Shown here piece after piece: positions 17,201-25,661 of a stretch of DNA of 64,000 nt (positions are counted from its first letter, which is position 1; each line of letters begins with the position of its first letter). The stretch comes from Chryseobacterium fluminis (GTDB taxonomy: Bacteria; Bacteroidota; Bacteroidia; Flavobacteriales; Weeksellaceae). Below the pieces are notes generated by a model, which was not told where the DNA came from, did not search any database, and saw only the letters and a list, made by a program, of their open reading frames with translations. The stretch lies in contig NZ_CP111121.1 in assembly GCF_026314945.1 (NCBI RefSeq), forward strand, positions 248,001 to 312,000. Reading direction: 5' to 3'. The position numbers and the translations under genes were made by a program.

Positions 17201-17638
17201 AACACCAAAGTAGGAAGATCTGTATCCGCGGCAGAAAATTTTCTGTTTCTGGAACTGCCGGCTTCTATGGCCGGCGGAGAACTTCTGGCTGCGGGATGGC
17301 GGGCTGCCGGGATAAGCAAATATTTAGGACAGGCATTTAATTATGTAACTAAGGGAGGTCCTACTTTTGCTGAATATAGGGCTGCTTATTGGGCAAAAAA
17401 TGTAAAACCGTCTTTAGATCCACTAATTAATAGAGAAACAGGACAGGTTTGGAAACAGTATATGGAATTGCATCATAGATTTATTCCTCAGAGAGCTAAG
17501 TGGGCGCCAAATTGGCTTTTAAATAATCGTTTTAATTTGCAGCCTATTAGTAGTTTAGGACATGCGATGGTGGATCCGTATAGAGCAAGAACAGCTCCAA
17601 AATGGGTAAAAGAAATATATAATTTAACATGGAAATAA
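17117..17638 (+). CDS. Orphan RHS tip with HNH-like nuclease toxin
   Basis: A 173-residue fragment counted from the TTG at 17117 (an ATG is at 17123). The first ~70 residues are RHS linker (MYSKFTGVLGRFTFDQNS, AENFLFLELPASMAGGELL). The toxin begins near GPTFAEYRAAYWAKN and has ELHHRFIPQRAKWAPNWLLNN followed by NLQPISSLGHAMVDPYR. The His pair and downstream Asn/His spacing look like a beta-beta-alpha (HNH-type) nuclease; that is inference. An in-frame TAA near 17031 separates it from any leader, so this tip is an orphan. Its immunity gene starts 1 base after its stop codon. Confidence 0.7.
   Translation: MQMYSKFTGVLGRFTFDQNSSLLADAVENTKVGRSVSAAENFLFLELPASMAGGELLAAGWRAAGISKYLGQAFNYVTKGGPTFAEYRAAYWAKNVKPSLDPLINRETGQVWKQYMELHHRFIPQRAKWAPNWLLNNRFNLQPISSLGHAMVDPYRARTAPKWVKEIYNLTWK
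17159..17326 (+). repeat. RHS linker repeat, copy A
   Basis: A 168-base block that recurs at 18389-18554 with few changes; the second copy lacks 2 bases. It encodes the SVSAAENFLFLELPASMAGGELLAAGW linker before two different toxins (at most 20 of its residues: AENFLFLELPASMAGG). Confidence 0.85.
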
Positions 17639-17639
17639 T

Positions 17640-18284
17640 ATGTTTGAATTTTTTAAAAGAAAAAAAGAGTACAAATTTGAAGATCGAGAGATTTGTTTTT
17701 TTAAAAATATTATTAATGTGTTGCCTAAGAGATACTTATATTTAGAAAAGCAACTTACAAAAGATTTTATTTTAGGTTGGAAACCAAACCCACTGGGGTA
17801 TGAAAATTCATATACTTTTTTGCTCAATGCAGCTCTTGAGAAAAAGTTTGAAAGAAAAAATTTCCCCCAATTTTTTATTATACAGAATATTGAAGTTTGG
17901 GAAAAAACATTAAGTAAGTTTGTCAGTATTGAATTGGATATTTTGACTGGTTTCTTTGGAGGTTTTAAATCAGAAAGTATAGCTTTTGAAAATTTTGACT
18001 TTACAAAAATAAATTTATCAAAACTTAATGAAAAACATTTTAGAAATCAAGATAAGGATGAACTGTTAGAGATCATCGGAAAATTAAATAAAGATCAGCT
18101 TTCAAAATTAGATATTGATGATGCATTTAAAATTGAAATTCCCGAAGGAGTTTTCTACACCATTAAGATATTGGGAGATGGGGATTATTTAGCTGTTGAT
18201 AGTAAAGGTACAGTTTACGAACTTCTGCACGATCCGTATATTGTAAAAAAGAGAGCATCGAACATACAAGAGTTACTTCAATAA
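17640..18284 (+). CDS. Putative immunity protein for the HNH-like toxin
   Basis: A 214-residue protein with no family I recognise. It is rich in Lys, Phe and Asp/Glu, lacks a signal peptide and membrane segments, and has a C-terminal part (GVFYTIKILGDGDYLAVDSKGTVYELLHDP) shaped like a small beta-rich domain. It begins one base after the toxin stop, the standard toxin-immunity arrangement, and is followed by a hairpin terminator. Its role as immunity is inferred from position only. Confidence 0.65.
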   Translation: MFEFFKRKKEYKFEDREICFFKNIINVLPKRYLYLEKQLTKDFILGWKPNPLGYENSYTFLLNAALEKKFERKNFPQFFIIQNIEVWEKTLSKFVSIELDILTGFFGGFKSESIAFENFDFTKINLSKLNEKHFRNQDKDELLEIIGKLNKDQLSKLDIDDAFKIEIPEGVFYTIKILGDGDYLAVDSKGTVYELLHDPYIVKKRASNIQELLQ

Positions 18285-18316
18285 TATTCTAGTAATGTTC
18301 AAAACGAGTTGTTAAT

Positions 18317-18350
18317 AAATTAGAGTATTGAAAAATCAATTCTCTAATTT
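18317..18350 (+). terminator. Hairpin terminator after the 17640 immunity gene
   Basis: AAATTAGAG-T-ATTGA pairs with TCAAT-T-CTCTAATTT around an AAAA loop (one T/T mismatch). It resembles the partial hairpin near 16962-16995, where the previous immunity cassette ends. Confidence 0.65.
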
Positions 18351-18388
18351 TAAAATATTGGTAATTTTCTGGCAAACTGTGCGAATGT

Positions 18389-18554
18389 ACTTATGATCAG
18401 AACCGCTATTTATTGGCCGATGCCGTAGAAAATACTAAAGTAAAGATCTGTATCCGCGGCAGAAAATTTTCTGTTTCTGGAACTGCCGGCTTCTATGGCC
18501 GGCGGAGAACTTCTGGCTGCGGGATGGCAGGCAGCGGGTGTAGGAGAATATTTA
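18389..18554 (+). repeat. RHS linker repeat, copy B
   Basis: Near-copy of 17159-17326 with a 2-base deletion around 18440 (AAAGTAAAGATC against AAAGTAGGAAGATC), which shifts the reading frame inside the linker. Confidence 0.82.
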
Positions 18555-18557
18555 TAA

Positions 18558-18899
18558 GGTGTAATTAACAATGCTTATGCGAATGTCGCTTCTAAGATTG
18601 TAGCTGATTTTTCAAAATTAGGTACTCCAATTACAAAAAATTCTATAATTGATGGTTTTGAAATATCAAATCACGCTTGGAGGAAAAGCGGTTTAGGAAG
18701 AGGAGCAACAGAAGAATTGGTAAGTTCAGTGATAAATGGGGCAAAAACAGCAAACACTGTGGTAACTGAAATTGGTACAGGAAAATTTTCAGGAAATATT
18801 ATAAAAGTTTATAATCATGGAGGAGTAAAGGTTGCTATTGATGAGACTAGAAATTTAATTATGAGCATAAGACCCGAAACGGGATTTAAATTACCTTAA
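18558..18899 (+). pseudogene. Orphan toxin tip of unknown class
   Basis: After the linker, the frame has a TAA at 18555-18557, then stays open to TAA at 18897-18899. Readable segments are INNAYANVASKIVADFSKLG, ISNHAWRKSGLGRGATEEL and NIIKVYNHGGVKVAIDETRN, ending IRPETGFKLP. The HAWRKSG...N-HGG-V-ID-T pattern resembles small BECR-fold RNase toxins, but I cannot assign a family. It lacks a start except TTG/GTG codons (e.g. 18717). A DUF2283 gene follows directly, probably its immunity. Confidence 0.6.
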
Positions 18900-18911
18900 A
18901 AATTAAAAATT

Positions 18912-19136
18912 ATGAAATTTGAATATGATAAAGAAGTAGATGGCCTCTATATATGGATTGTAGATGATATAGAAAAAGAGAAGATAAATTATGAAAATGA
19001 AATTTGGCCACTGGAATTGAAAAATGAGATAGGATTACTTTTTAATAAAAAAGGTAAAATTATGGGTATAGAAATTATGCCTGCTTCAAAATATATTGAC
19101 GAAAAAAAAATAGAGAAATTGAGTGAAAAAGATTGA
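18912..19136 (+). CDS. DUF2283 protein, probable immunity
   Basis: A 74-residue protein with the DUF2283 layout: start KFEYDKEVDGLYIWI, then ELKNEIGLLFNKKGKIMGIEIMPASKYI. Small DUF2283 proteins occur both as solo genes and beside toxins. Here it lies 12 bp after an orphan RHS toxin end, so an antitoxin or immunity role is a reasonable inference. It is followed by a hairpin at 19168-19196. Confidence 0.78.
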   Translation: MKFEYDKEVDGLYIWIVDDIEKEKINYENEIWPLELKNEIGLLFNKKGKIMGIEIMPASKYIDEKKIEKLSEKD

Positions 19137-19167
19137 TGTTTGTAATGTATCAAACATGATGATGAAG

Positions 19168-19196
19168 AATATAGCGTTGAAAATTAACACTATATT
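19168..19196 (+). terminator. Hairpin terminator after the DUF2283 gene
   Basis: AATATAG and GTT pair with AAC and CTATATT (C/A mismatch between the two blocks) around a 7-base loop, followed by TTTA. Confidence 0.6.
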
Positions 19197-19507
19197 TTTA
19201 AAATTAAATTGAAATTAAAACTTAAAATGATATTTAGGTAGCATAGGAATTAAAATAGACTATTTACAATATTGAAGATAATCAAATGTGTTAGTATTAT
19301 AAAAAGACTTAGGAAACCGGAATATACAGCTATGGCTGGCGGTAGTTCATGCCGGATATAGGAATATGGAATGGGATAGACCGGTTAGCAGAAGACTATC
19401 TGTTTGCAGGTCCTTACGCCTACGTGCTGAATAATCCTATCAATAGGTTTGATCCCGACGGAAGGGCAACCGCAATATGGACGGTCATGTGGGATAAGAC
19501 CCCTGAA

Positions 19508-19675
19508 GGTACCAACTCTTATTGGTATAATGACGGTAATGGCTTTACCAGCTATGATGGAGGCGGCAAGGGAGGTGGGGGCGGAGCCGGTCTTGCCTAC
19601 AACTCTACAGTAAGTTATGATGGTCATTTTACCATGGGAGACTGGGCGTATGCCTTACCTCCGGTAATCATTAAT
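19508..19675 (+). repeat. RHS tip repeat, displaced copy
   Basis: Near-identical to 13268-13429 in the resident RHS gene, with 6 extra bases in the Gly-rich stretch. Confidence 0.85.
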
Positions 19676-19813
19676 CCTCAGGGAAATTCTTCAACCTGGA
19701 ATAATACGGTAAATCTGGGTGCAAACAGCTTGCAAATGTATAGCAAGTTCACCGGAGTTCTGGGACGTTTTACTTTTGATCAGAACAGCTCTTTATTGGC
19801 AGATGTCGTAGAA
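19655..19813 (+). repeat. RHS tip repeat, second copy of the 17042 block
   Basis: A 159-base block nearly identical to 17042-17200. Confidence 0.88.
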
Positions 19814-19858
19814 TTTTCTTGGAATTCCTTTAAACATAAGTTTAGGCAGGCTTATGGA

Positions 19859-20218
19859 TTAAAAGACAACATCACTAAATAGAATGCAAAATATTATTGT
19901 TGTAAAAATGGATGTGCAGACTAAAAATACCGGTATGTTTTTATAGATTATTTCCTTATTATTATCAGTAATCTCAATGGGCAGATTCAGTTTGTGTGGA
20001 TTTTTTATTAAAAACCAGAAAAAGGTTAATAAAATAATATTAATTCCAATAGTCAGAAATAAATAAACTTTACTACTGCAGATATCTGCTTTTTCACCAT
20101 ACCCATGGATCGGAATGGTGTAAGGTATGTCATTGTATTTGGAAATTAGGTATAAGCTGTAAAACAGAATAAGTCCACAAGGAAAACTGAATAATAACTT
20201 TATCTTTTTTGGAACCAT
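19859..20218 (-). CDS. DUF1648 membrane protein
   Basis: A 119-residue membrane protein with about three hydrophobic helices (residues ~8-25, 52-70, 93-113). The loop DIPYTIPIHGYGEKADICSSK is the DUF1648 signature (P-x-x-IPxHxxxxGxxD). DUF1648 proteins are small membrane proteins, sometimes regulators of immunity or sporulation peptides in other phyla; the function here is unknown. Its 3' end overlaps the last codons of the displaced RHS tip by 24 bp on the other strand. Confidence 0.7.
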   Translation of the reverse strand: MVPKKIKLLFSFPCGLILFYSLYLISKYNDIPYTIPIHGYGEKADICSSKVYLFLTIGINIILLTFFWFLIKNPHKLNLPIEITDNNKEIIYKNIPVFLVCTSIFTTIIFCILFSDVVF

Positions 20219-20258
20219 TTAATTCAAATCATTGAAAGTTGGATAAAGATCCATAAAT

Positions 20259-20284
20259 AAAAAAAGCGATCCTAAGACCGCTTT
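20259..20284 (-). terminator. Terminator after the MATE gene
   Basis: Read on the minus strand, AAAGCGGTC and GATCGCTTT form a 9-bp stem (one G-U) around a TTAG loop, followed by a T tract. Confidence 0.85.
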
Positions 20285-20289
20285 CAATA

Positions 20290-21651
20290 TCATAAATTCT
20301 GCTTTACTTTCATCGCAGACCTGTTTAAAAATCGTTGGACAAGCATTACCGCAGAAACCGTTAAGCCCAATCCCAGGGCAATCCACATTCCGAATGCGCC
20401 CATTTTTAAAGTTACGCAAAGTAAATATCCCAAAGGAATCGTTATAACCCAGTAAGCGATAAATGTATAGATGGAAGGTATTTTCACATCCTGCAATCCT
20501 CTCAGCATGCCAAGTGCCGTTACCTGAATGCCGTCTGAAAGCTGAAACAGAGCAGCGATAATCATGAGTTTAGAAGCCAGCATGATCACCTCAACTTCTT
20601 CTTTCTTTGTGAAAAAAGTCGGCAGGATATTTCTTCCCAGGACAAAGATAATTCCGCAGATAATCATGAAAATAAAGGCGATCTTGAGATTATTGATGCC
20701 TACGTTTCGAAGCTCAGCATAATTCTGTTCACCCAGCTTCCTCCCAATCATAACGGTAGACGCAACGCTGAAACCGATACATAAATTAAAGGTAAATGAA
20801 GCCATACTCAGTGCAATCTGGTGTGAAGCGATGTCATGAGCTGAAATTAATCCGCAGATAAATGCCGCTCCCGCAAAAGCGGTGACTTCAAAAAACATCT
20901 GTAAAGCCGTCGGAAAGCCCAGTCTCACCATTTTTTCGAACATAGCCTTCGTAAACACTTCAACTTTTAATGAAAAATCTTTGATGTATCGTCTTGTCTT
21001 CTTCTCTTTCAGAAGAACATAGTATAAGAAAACCACCATAAAAATACGGGCGATCAAACTTGCCAGGGCTGATCCTTTTACCCCCATTTCTGGGAAAATC
21101 CAGAGTCCCTCAATGAAAACATAATTCAAAACAATATTAATAACATTGGCGATGATCGTAGCTTTGGTCACCCCGATGGTATAAGAAAGTCCTTCCGAAA
21201 CCTCTCTCAAAGTCTGAAAAGCCATAAAAGGAATGATGCTGATCGCCATGATTCCTAAAAAGTCAACAGTATCCGGAACAATTTTAGCTGGCTGACCGGA
21301 ATGGTAGAGTAGAGGGAGGCCCAATAGAAGGACACCCATTAAAATAATCCCCACTGTCATATTGATGACAAATCCATGGCTGAATACCGAATTGATGGTT
21401 TTGTGATCCCCTTTGGAATGTGCCTCTGAAACCAGCGGCGGAATGGCAAAAGAAAATCCCAGTGCGAGGACAAACATAGAGAAAAATACCGCATTTCCCA
21501 GAGAAACAGATGCCAGGGCGTCGGCACCCAATAGTTTCCCGACAATAATATTGTCGAATAAATTCACCGAGACCTGTCCCACCTGCGTCAACATAACCGG
21601 AAGCGCCAGGGTAAGGCACTCTTTTGTGTAATTCTTATTTAAAAAGTTCAT
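20290..21651 (-). CDS. MATE family efflux transporter (NorM-like)
   Basis: A 453-residue inner-membrane multidrug/sodium antiporter with 12 predicted helices. The N-terminal half has the family opening LALPVMLTQVGQVSVNLFDNIIVGKLLGAD, and the second half starts MVRLGFPTALQMFFEVTAF. The length is typical. Transport is driven by sodium or proton gradient; substrate range cannot be read. It is transcribed alone: a terminator separates it from the upstream sigma-54 regulator and another follows it. Confidence 0.92.
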   Translation of the reverse strand: MNFLNKNYTKECLTLALPVMLTQVGQVSVNLFDNIIVGKLLGADALASVSLGNAVFFSMFVLALGFSFAIPPLVSEAHSKGDHKTINSVFSHGFVINMTVGIILMGVLLLGLPLLYHSGQPAKIVPDTVDFLGIMAISIIPFMAFQTLREVSEGLSYTIGVTKATIIANVINIVLNYVFIEGLWIFPEMGVKGSALASLIARIFMVVFLYYVLLKEKKTRRYIKDFSLKVEVFTKAMFEKMVRLGFPTALQMFFEVTAFAGAAFICGLISAHDIASHQIALSMASFTFNLCIGFSVASTVMIGRKLGEQNYAELRNVGINNLKIAFIFMIICGIIFVLGRNILPTFFTKKEEVEVIMLASKLMIIAALFQLSDGIQVTALGMLRGLQDVKIPSIYTFIAYWVITIPLGYLLCVTLKMGAFGMWIALGLGLTVSAVMLVQRFLNRSAMKVKQNL

Positions 21652-21688
21652 CGTTTTATATTCAATTCATTTCGTTTGATTCAAAAAA

Positions 21689-21718
21689 AAAGATTTGCAG
21701 TGTTACCTGCAAATCTTT
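21689..21718 (-). terminator. Terminator after the sigma-54 regulator gene
   Basis: A perfect 12-bp stem (AAAGATTTGCAG / CTGCAAATCTTT) with a 6-base loop, followed on the minus strand by nine T. Confidence 0.93.
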
Positions 21719-21741
21719 ATATCGCTAAAATAATATCAGTA

Positions 21742-22926
21742 TTATTTCCTTACAAAACTTGCAACGTCATCAGCAGAAACCGTAGCTCCACCTAAAATAA
21801 TCAACCTTTCCACAACGTTTCTTAATTCTCTGACATTTCCGGTCCAGGATAGGGCTTTTAAAGCTTCAATAGCCTTGTCATCAAATTTTTTCACAGCAGT
21901 GCCGTGCTCATCAGAGATCATCCCCGAAAAATGGTCTACTAACATTTTGATGTCTTCTTTTCTCTCATCCAATGGCGGAACATAGATTTCAATTACCGAA
22001 AGTCTGTGGTATAAATCCTCACGGAATCTTCCGGCTTCGATTTCGACCTGCATATTTTTGTTGGTTGCTGCAAGTACCCTTACATCAACTTTTATTTCTT
22101 TATCGCTCCCCACAGGAGAAACTTTACTTTCCTGTAAAGCTCTTAATACTTTTGCCTGAGCAATTAAGCTCATATCACCGATCTCGTCCAGGAAAATCGT
22201 ACCTCCGTTAGCCTGCTCGAATTTTCCCTGCTTATCTTTAATAGCTCCGGTGAAAGAACCTTTCACGTGTCCGAATAATTCAGACTCGATCAGTTCAGAA
22301 GGAATGGCCGCACAGTTTACCTCTACCATAGGACCTCTTGCTCTGTCACTCTGATTGTGAATCGCATGAGCTACCAATTCTTTTCCCGCACCGTTGGGCC
22401 CTGTAATAAGCACTCTCGCATCAGAAGAAGCTACCTTTTCGATCATATCCTGAATCTTTTTCAAACCTGCAGATTCACCGATCATCTGATATTTCTTGCT
22501 TACTTTTTTCTTAAGGGTTTTATTTTCGGTCTGAAGATTTTTGTTTTCTTTCTTCAGGGTTTCTTTAGCCAGAGCATTTTTAACGCTGGTGATCAGACGG
22601 TTAATGTCAATAGGCTTGGAAATAAAATCATATGCACCGTCTCTTAAGCAGGATACTGCTGAATCTATGTCTGCATGTCCCGAAATCATGATAAAGGTAC
22701 TTTCAGGCTTCAGCATCAGGCTTTGCTTTAAAAGTTCCGTTCCGGAAAGTTTTGGCATTTTGATATCAGAAATGATCAGCGCGAAGTCTTCTTTTTCAAT
22801 ATGTTTGTAGCCTTCAAGGCCGTCTTCGGCAATAACAAATTCATAGTCAGTAAGTTCATCAGAAAGAATACTGTGGAGTACACCTGAGATTGCTTTTTCG
22901 TCTTCTACAATAAGGATTTTTTGCAT
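21742..22926 (-). CDS. Sigma-54-dependent response regulator (NtrC type) lacking a DNA-binding domain
   Basis: A 394-residue protein. Residues 1-120 are a receiver with phospho-acceptor Asp54 (IISDIKMP). Residues ~143-370 are the AAA+ activator: Walker A ITGPNGAGKE, the sigma-54 contact loop GSFTGA, Walker B GGTIFLDEIGD, and the RELRNVVERL sensor. The protein ends ~20 residues after this domain (SADDVASFVRK), so the usual Fis-type HTH is absent; members with it are ~450-480 residues. It should contact RpoN holoenzyme from solution. No sensor kinase is adjacent. Confidence 0.9.
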   Translation of the reverse strand: MQKILIVEDEKAISGVLHSILSDELTDYEFVIAEDGLEGYKHIEKEDFALIISDIKMPKLSGTELLKQSLMLKPESTFIMISGHADIDSAVSCLRDGAYDFISKPIDINRLITSVKNALAKETLKKENKNLQTENKTLKKKVSKKYQMIGESAGLKKIQDMIEKVASSDARVLITGPNGAGKELVAHAIHNQSDRARGPMVEVNCAAIPSELIESELFGHVKGSFTGAIKDKQGKFEQANGGTIFLDEIGDMSLIAQAKVLRALQESKVSPVGSDKEIKVDVRVLAATNKNMQVEIEAGRFREDLYHRLSVIEIYVPPLDERKEDIKMLVDHFSGMISDEHGTAVKKFDDKAIEALKALSWTGNVRELRNVVERLIILGGATVSADDVASFVRK

Positions 22927-22978
22927 AGTTGCAAATTTAGATTTTTTGATTGAATTATTAGCAAAAACTATACCTAAA

Positions 22979-23641
22979 TCAACGGTTTGAATAATCCCGT
23001 CTCCCGAAAATTGCTGAGCCCACCCTCACGGAATTGGCACCGCATTCTATCGCAACCGGAAAATCATCACTCATTCCCATCGATAGGGTACCTAACTTCT
23101 TATGCTGATTGAATTCATCATATAATTTTTTCAGGGTTAAAAACTCTCCTCTCACCTGATCTTTATCGTCTGTAAAACTCGCCATGCCCATAAGACCCGT
23201 AATCTCAATATTCGGAAAATCTCCGTGGATATATTTCTGAAATAAATCTCTTGCCTCCTCATTATCCAGGCCGAATTTGCTTTCTTCTCTCGCAATTTTT
23301 ACCTGGAGCAGAATCTTAATGGTGCGTTGATGTCTTGCCGCTTCCTTATCAATTTCTTTCATCAGTTTCTCAGAATCAACACTTTGGATGGTATCAACAA
23401 ATTCAGCGATATATTTCACTTTATTGGTCTGAAGATGGCCGATAATATGCCACTGAATATCTTTCGGAAGAAGCGGGTACTTTTCCATCACTTCCTGAAC
23501 TTTATTTTCACCAAAGATTCTCTGCCCCAAATCGTACACCTCCTGAATAGCAGACACGGGATGGGTTTTTGAAACGGCAACCAGCTGTACATGCTCCGGA
23601 AGCCGGTTTTTTGTATCGTAATAATTTTCCTGAATACTCAT
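22979..23641 (-). CDS. YggS family pyridoxal-phosphate homeostasis protein
   Basis: A 220-residue alanine-racemase-N-type barrel. The PLP lysine lies in QLVAVSKTHP (residue ~26). Family motifs FGENKVQEVMEKYPLL, WHIIGHLQTNKV and the C-terminal LSMGMSDDFPVAIECGANSVRVGSAIFG are all present. This family buffers free PLP and influences amino-acid and keto-acid balance. It is 52 bp upstream of the sigma-54 regulator on the same strand and may be cotranscribed with it. Confidence 0.92.
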   Translation of the reverse strand: MSIQENYYDTKNRLPEHVQLVAVSKTHPVSAIQEVYDLGQRIFGENKVQEVMEKYPLLPKDIQWHIIGHLQTNKVKYIAEFVDTIQSVDSEKLMKEIDKEAARHQRTIKILLQVKIAREESKFGLDNEEARDLFQKYIHGDFPNIEITGLMGMASFTDDKDQVRGEFLTLKKLYDEFNQHKKLGTLSMGMSDDFPVAIECGANSVRVGSAIFGRRDYSNR

Positions 23642-23842
23642 AATCGCAAATTTCTGAATTTTTAAAGCAAAAAACGAATGAAATATGATTTTAGTTAATG
23701 GCTGACTGCTTTCAGCGGATAAATAATTGTTTTAAAATACTCAAACTTTGCCCAATATGATGTACCGGAAGCTGATTGTTATTCTAAAACAATAACATCG
23801 GGATATCATACTGAGTGAGGTCTATGCATCTGTATTCAAAAA

Positions 23843-24709
23843 TTAATTCAGAACCTCATTGATTTTAGGATATTCCGATATTTTTCTGAATTCAAACCTA
23901 TTGGTTTTCTGTAATTTCTCGAGGAATAGGTCCAGTTCATTCACAGAATCGGTGTCAGTCAGATACTGGTCATGTGTTAAGAAAACAAGATGTCTGGATG
24001 TTTTTTCCAAATCATTAAAGAAAATACTGTCTACTTTTTTAAGCATGGCTTCATGATTACCTTTCAGCGCCATTTTATTCGAGGGTTTCCATTCCAGATC
24101 CCATCCGATTACTTTATAGCCTGCTTTTTTCAGGCTGTTGGCAGCTGCTGTAGAACTTTTAAGATCCGTAACGGTAATATTATTCAGCCTCCATATGTTT
24201 CTTCCGGGAGTCCGGGCAATTTTACTGTACAGTTTCAGACTGTCTTTGGCCGTGTCAAAATCCTGAACCACAGCTACCGGATTTTTATAGAAGTCCGTAT
24301 ACTTATTGTGAGCATGGGTAAAACTGTGGTTAGCCAGTTCCACCAGATGGTCACTTTTTAAAAGTTCCAGATCATCTTTTTGTTTTTTACTGCCATAGGC
24401 ATGTTTTCCGACCAGGAAGGCCGTAGCACAGATATTTCTTTTATGTAAGATCTTAAGAAGGTTTTCGGTTCCGCGATTGGGACCGTCATCAAAGGTGAGA
24501 TAGATCACTCTTTTATCAGAAGGAACATTTTCATCATCAATGTCGGGGACAACTTTTGCAGTGGGATGGTGATCGGAAATAATCTTGTCAGATTCATTCC
24601 CTGTTTTGGTTTGATTACAGCTGTGAAATAAAATTGAAGTTGCACTCATCAATGCAAGCATCCCAGAAAAAGTCATATTTCTCGACTTTTCCGCAAAGTT
24701 TTTTGTCAT
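23843..24709 (-). CDS. Polysaccharide deacetylase (NodB-like) lipoprotein
   Basis: A 288-residue protein. The N-terminus has a hydrophobic segment ending in FHSC, a lipobox-like cysteine at about residue 31, so it is probably membrane-anchored. The NodB domain has motif 1 YLTFDDGPN (catalytic and metal Asp) and motif 2 ELANHSFTHAH. Later motifs are weaker (PGRNIWR, GWDLEW, VFLTHDQYL). Such enzymes deacetylate peptidoglycan or other polysaccharides. A ~200-bp spacer separates it from YggS; the spacer contains a TGTTATT/AATAACA hairpin near 23777-23797. Confidence 0.85.
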   Translation of the reverse strand: MTKNFAEKSRNMTFSGMLALMSATSILFHSCNQTKTGNESDKIISDHHPTAKVVPDIDDENVPSDKRVIYLTFDDGPNRGTENLLKILHKRNICATAFLVGKHAYGSKKQKDDLELLKSDHLVELANHSFTHAHNKYTDFYKNPVAVVQDFDTAKDSLKLYSKIARTPGRNIWRLNNITVTDLKSSTAAANSLKKAGYKVIGWDLEWKPSNKMALKGNHEAMLKKVDSIFFNDLEKTSRHLVFLTHDQYLTDTDSVNELDLFLEKLQKTNRFEFRKISEYPKINEVLN

Positions 24710-24838
24710 AAAATGTAATGGAATTTGTTTTGTTAAAAATTGTTAATTTTCCTTAACTTTTTCTTAACAAAATACATGCCGATTTCAATGAAATTTCACT
24801 TTTTAAGGATATTTTAATAATTTATTCTCGGTCTGTTT

Positions 24839-25588
24839 TTATTCCAGTATTTTCTTAAGATACAGGGAATTATGAATAGCAGCAGTTCCCCATGTATTAT
24901 TGAAAAAGATAAACGTTTTATGTTGTTCTTTTTCAATTTTTTCAGCTAAGTCTTTAAGAAATTCTTCAGAGTATTCTGATTTGTACAGGACAGGTTTTCC
25001 GTGAAGGCGGTAATACAGGATATCAGGATGGTTCATAATCACCTCTTCCGGAAGGCTTCCCGGAAAACTCACTCCTGAAAATACGATATTATTTTCACGT
25101 AGAAGATGGAAGACTTCCTCCTTCCACCAGGATTCATGGCGAAATTCGATCACATTCAGAAAATTAAAATTAATGTTATCAAGAATAACGTCAGTATTTT
25201 CCGGCGTATTTTTAAAAGAAGGTGGGAACTGATAGAGAAATCCTGCAAGCTTTTCTTTCAGACCGGACTGGATATGATCACAAAATTCTGAAATTTCAGC
25301 TTTACAATCTTTCAGCCGCTTTTCATGCGAAATGGTTTTGGGAATTTTAATAAAAAACCGGAAATCTTCAGGTGTCTCATCGAACCATTTCTGCAATGTT
25401 TTCTGCGTGGGTTTTCTGTAAAAAGTGGAGTTGATTTCCACGCTGTTATAGGTCTCCGAATACAGAATCAGGAAATCTTTACTTTTCGAATCTTCAGGAT
25501 ACAGAGATCCTTTCCAATCGTTATTGTAAAAACCTGAGCATCCGATATAAAGACTTCCTTTTCCCATTATATTAATTTTAGATTGCAC
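24839..25588 (-). CDS. DUF72 family protein
   Basis: A 249-residue TIM-barrel protein of the DUF72 family: start LYIGCSGFYNNDWKGSLYPE, then VEINSTFYRKPTQKTLQKW, FLYQFPPSFKNT and YYRLHGKP near the end. The family fold is known but its reaction is not firmly established. It lies between the deacetylase and the copper ATPase with no close operon partners. Confidence 0.9.
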   Translation of the reverse strand: MQSKINIMGKGSLYIGCSGFYNNDWKGSLYPEDSKSKDFLILYSETYNSVEINSTFYRKPTQKTLQKWFDETPEDFRFFIKIPKTISHEKRLKDCKAEISEFCDHIQSGLKEKLAGFLYQFPPSFKNTPENTDVILDNINFNFLNVIEFRHESWWKEEVFHLLRENNIVFSGVSFPGSLPEEVIMNHPDILYYRLHGKPVLYKSEYSEEFLKDLAEKIEKEQHKTFIFFNNTWGTAAIHNSLYLKKILE

Positions 25589-25661
25589 GTAGATCTGATC
25601 TTGCGCTGATGTTACTTAGTTTTTCCTGTTATCCGGCCGCCTGCATATAATCTGCAGGAGA

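Larger units (their letters stand above)
19301..19882 (+). pseudogene. Displaced RHS core and tip, last remnant
   Basis: DNA from about 19301 matches the resident RHS core. Two stops (TAG at 19310-19312 and TAG in the GWR-FMPD region) break its beginning. From GTG/ATG near 19349 the frame is open: PDIGIWNGIDRLAEDY, NPINRFDPDGR, then the tip up to SLLADVVE. It ends with about 24 residues (FSWNSFKHKFRQAYGLKDN) unrelated to the other tips. These last bases lie at and over the 3' end of the minus-strand DUF1648 gene, so the tip probably ends at a recombination junction. Confidence 0.75.
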
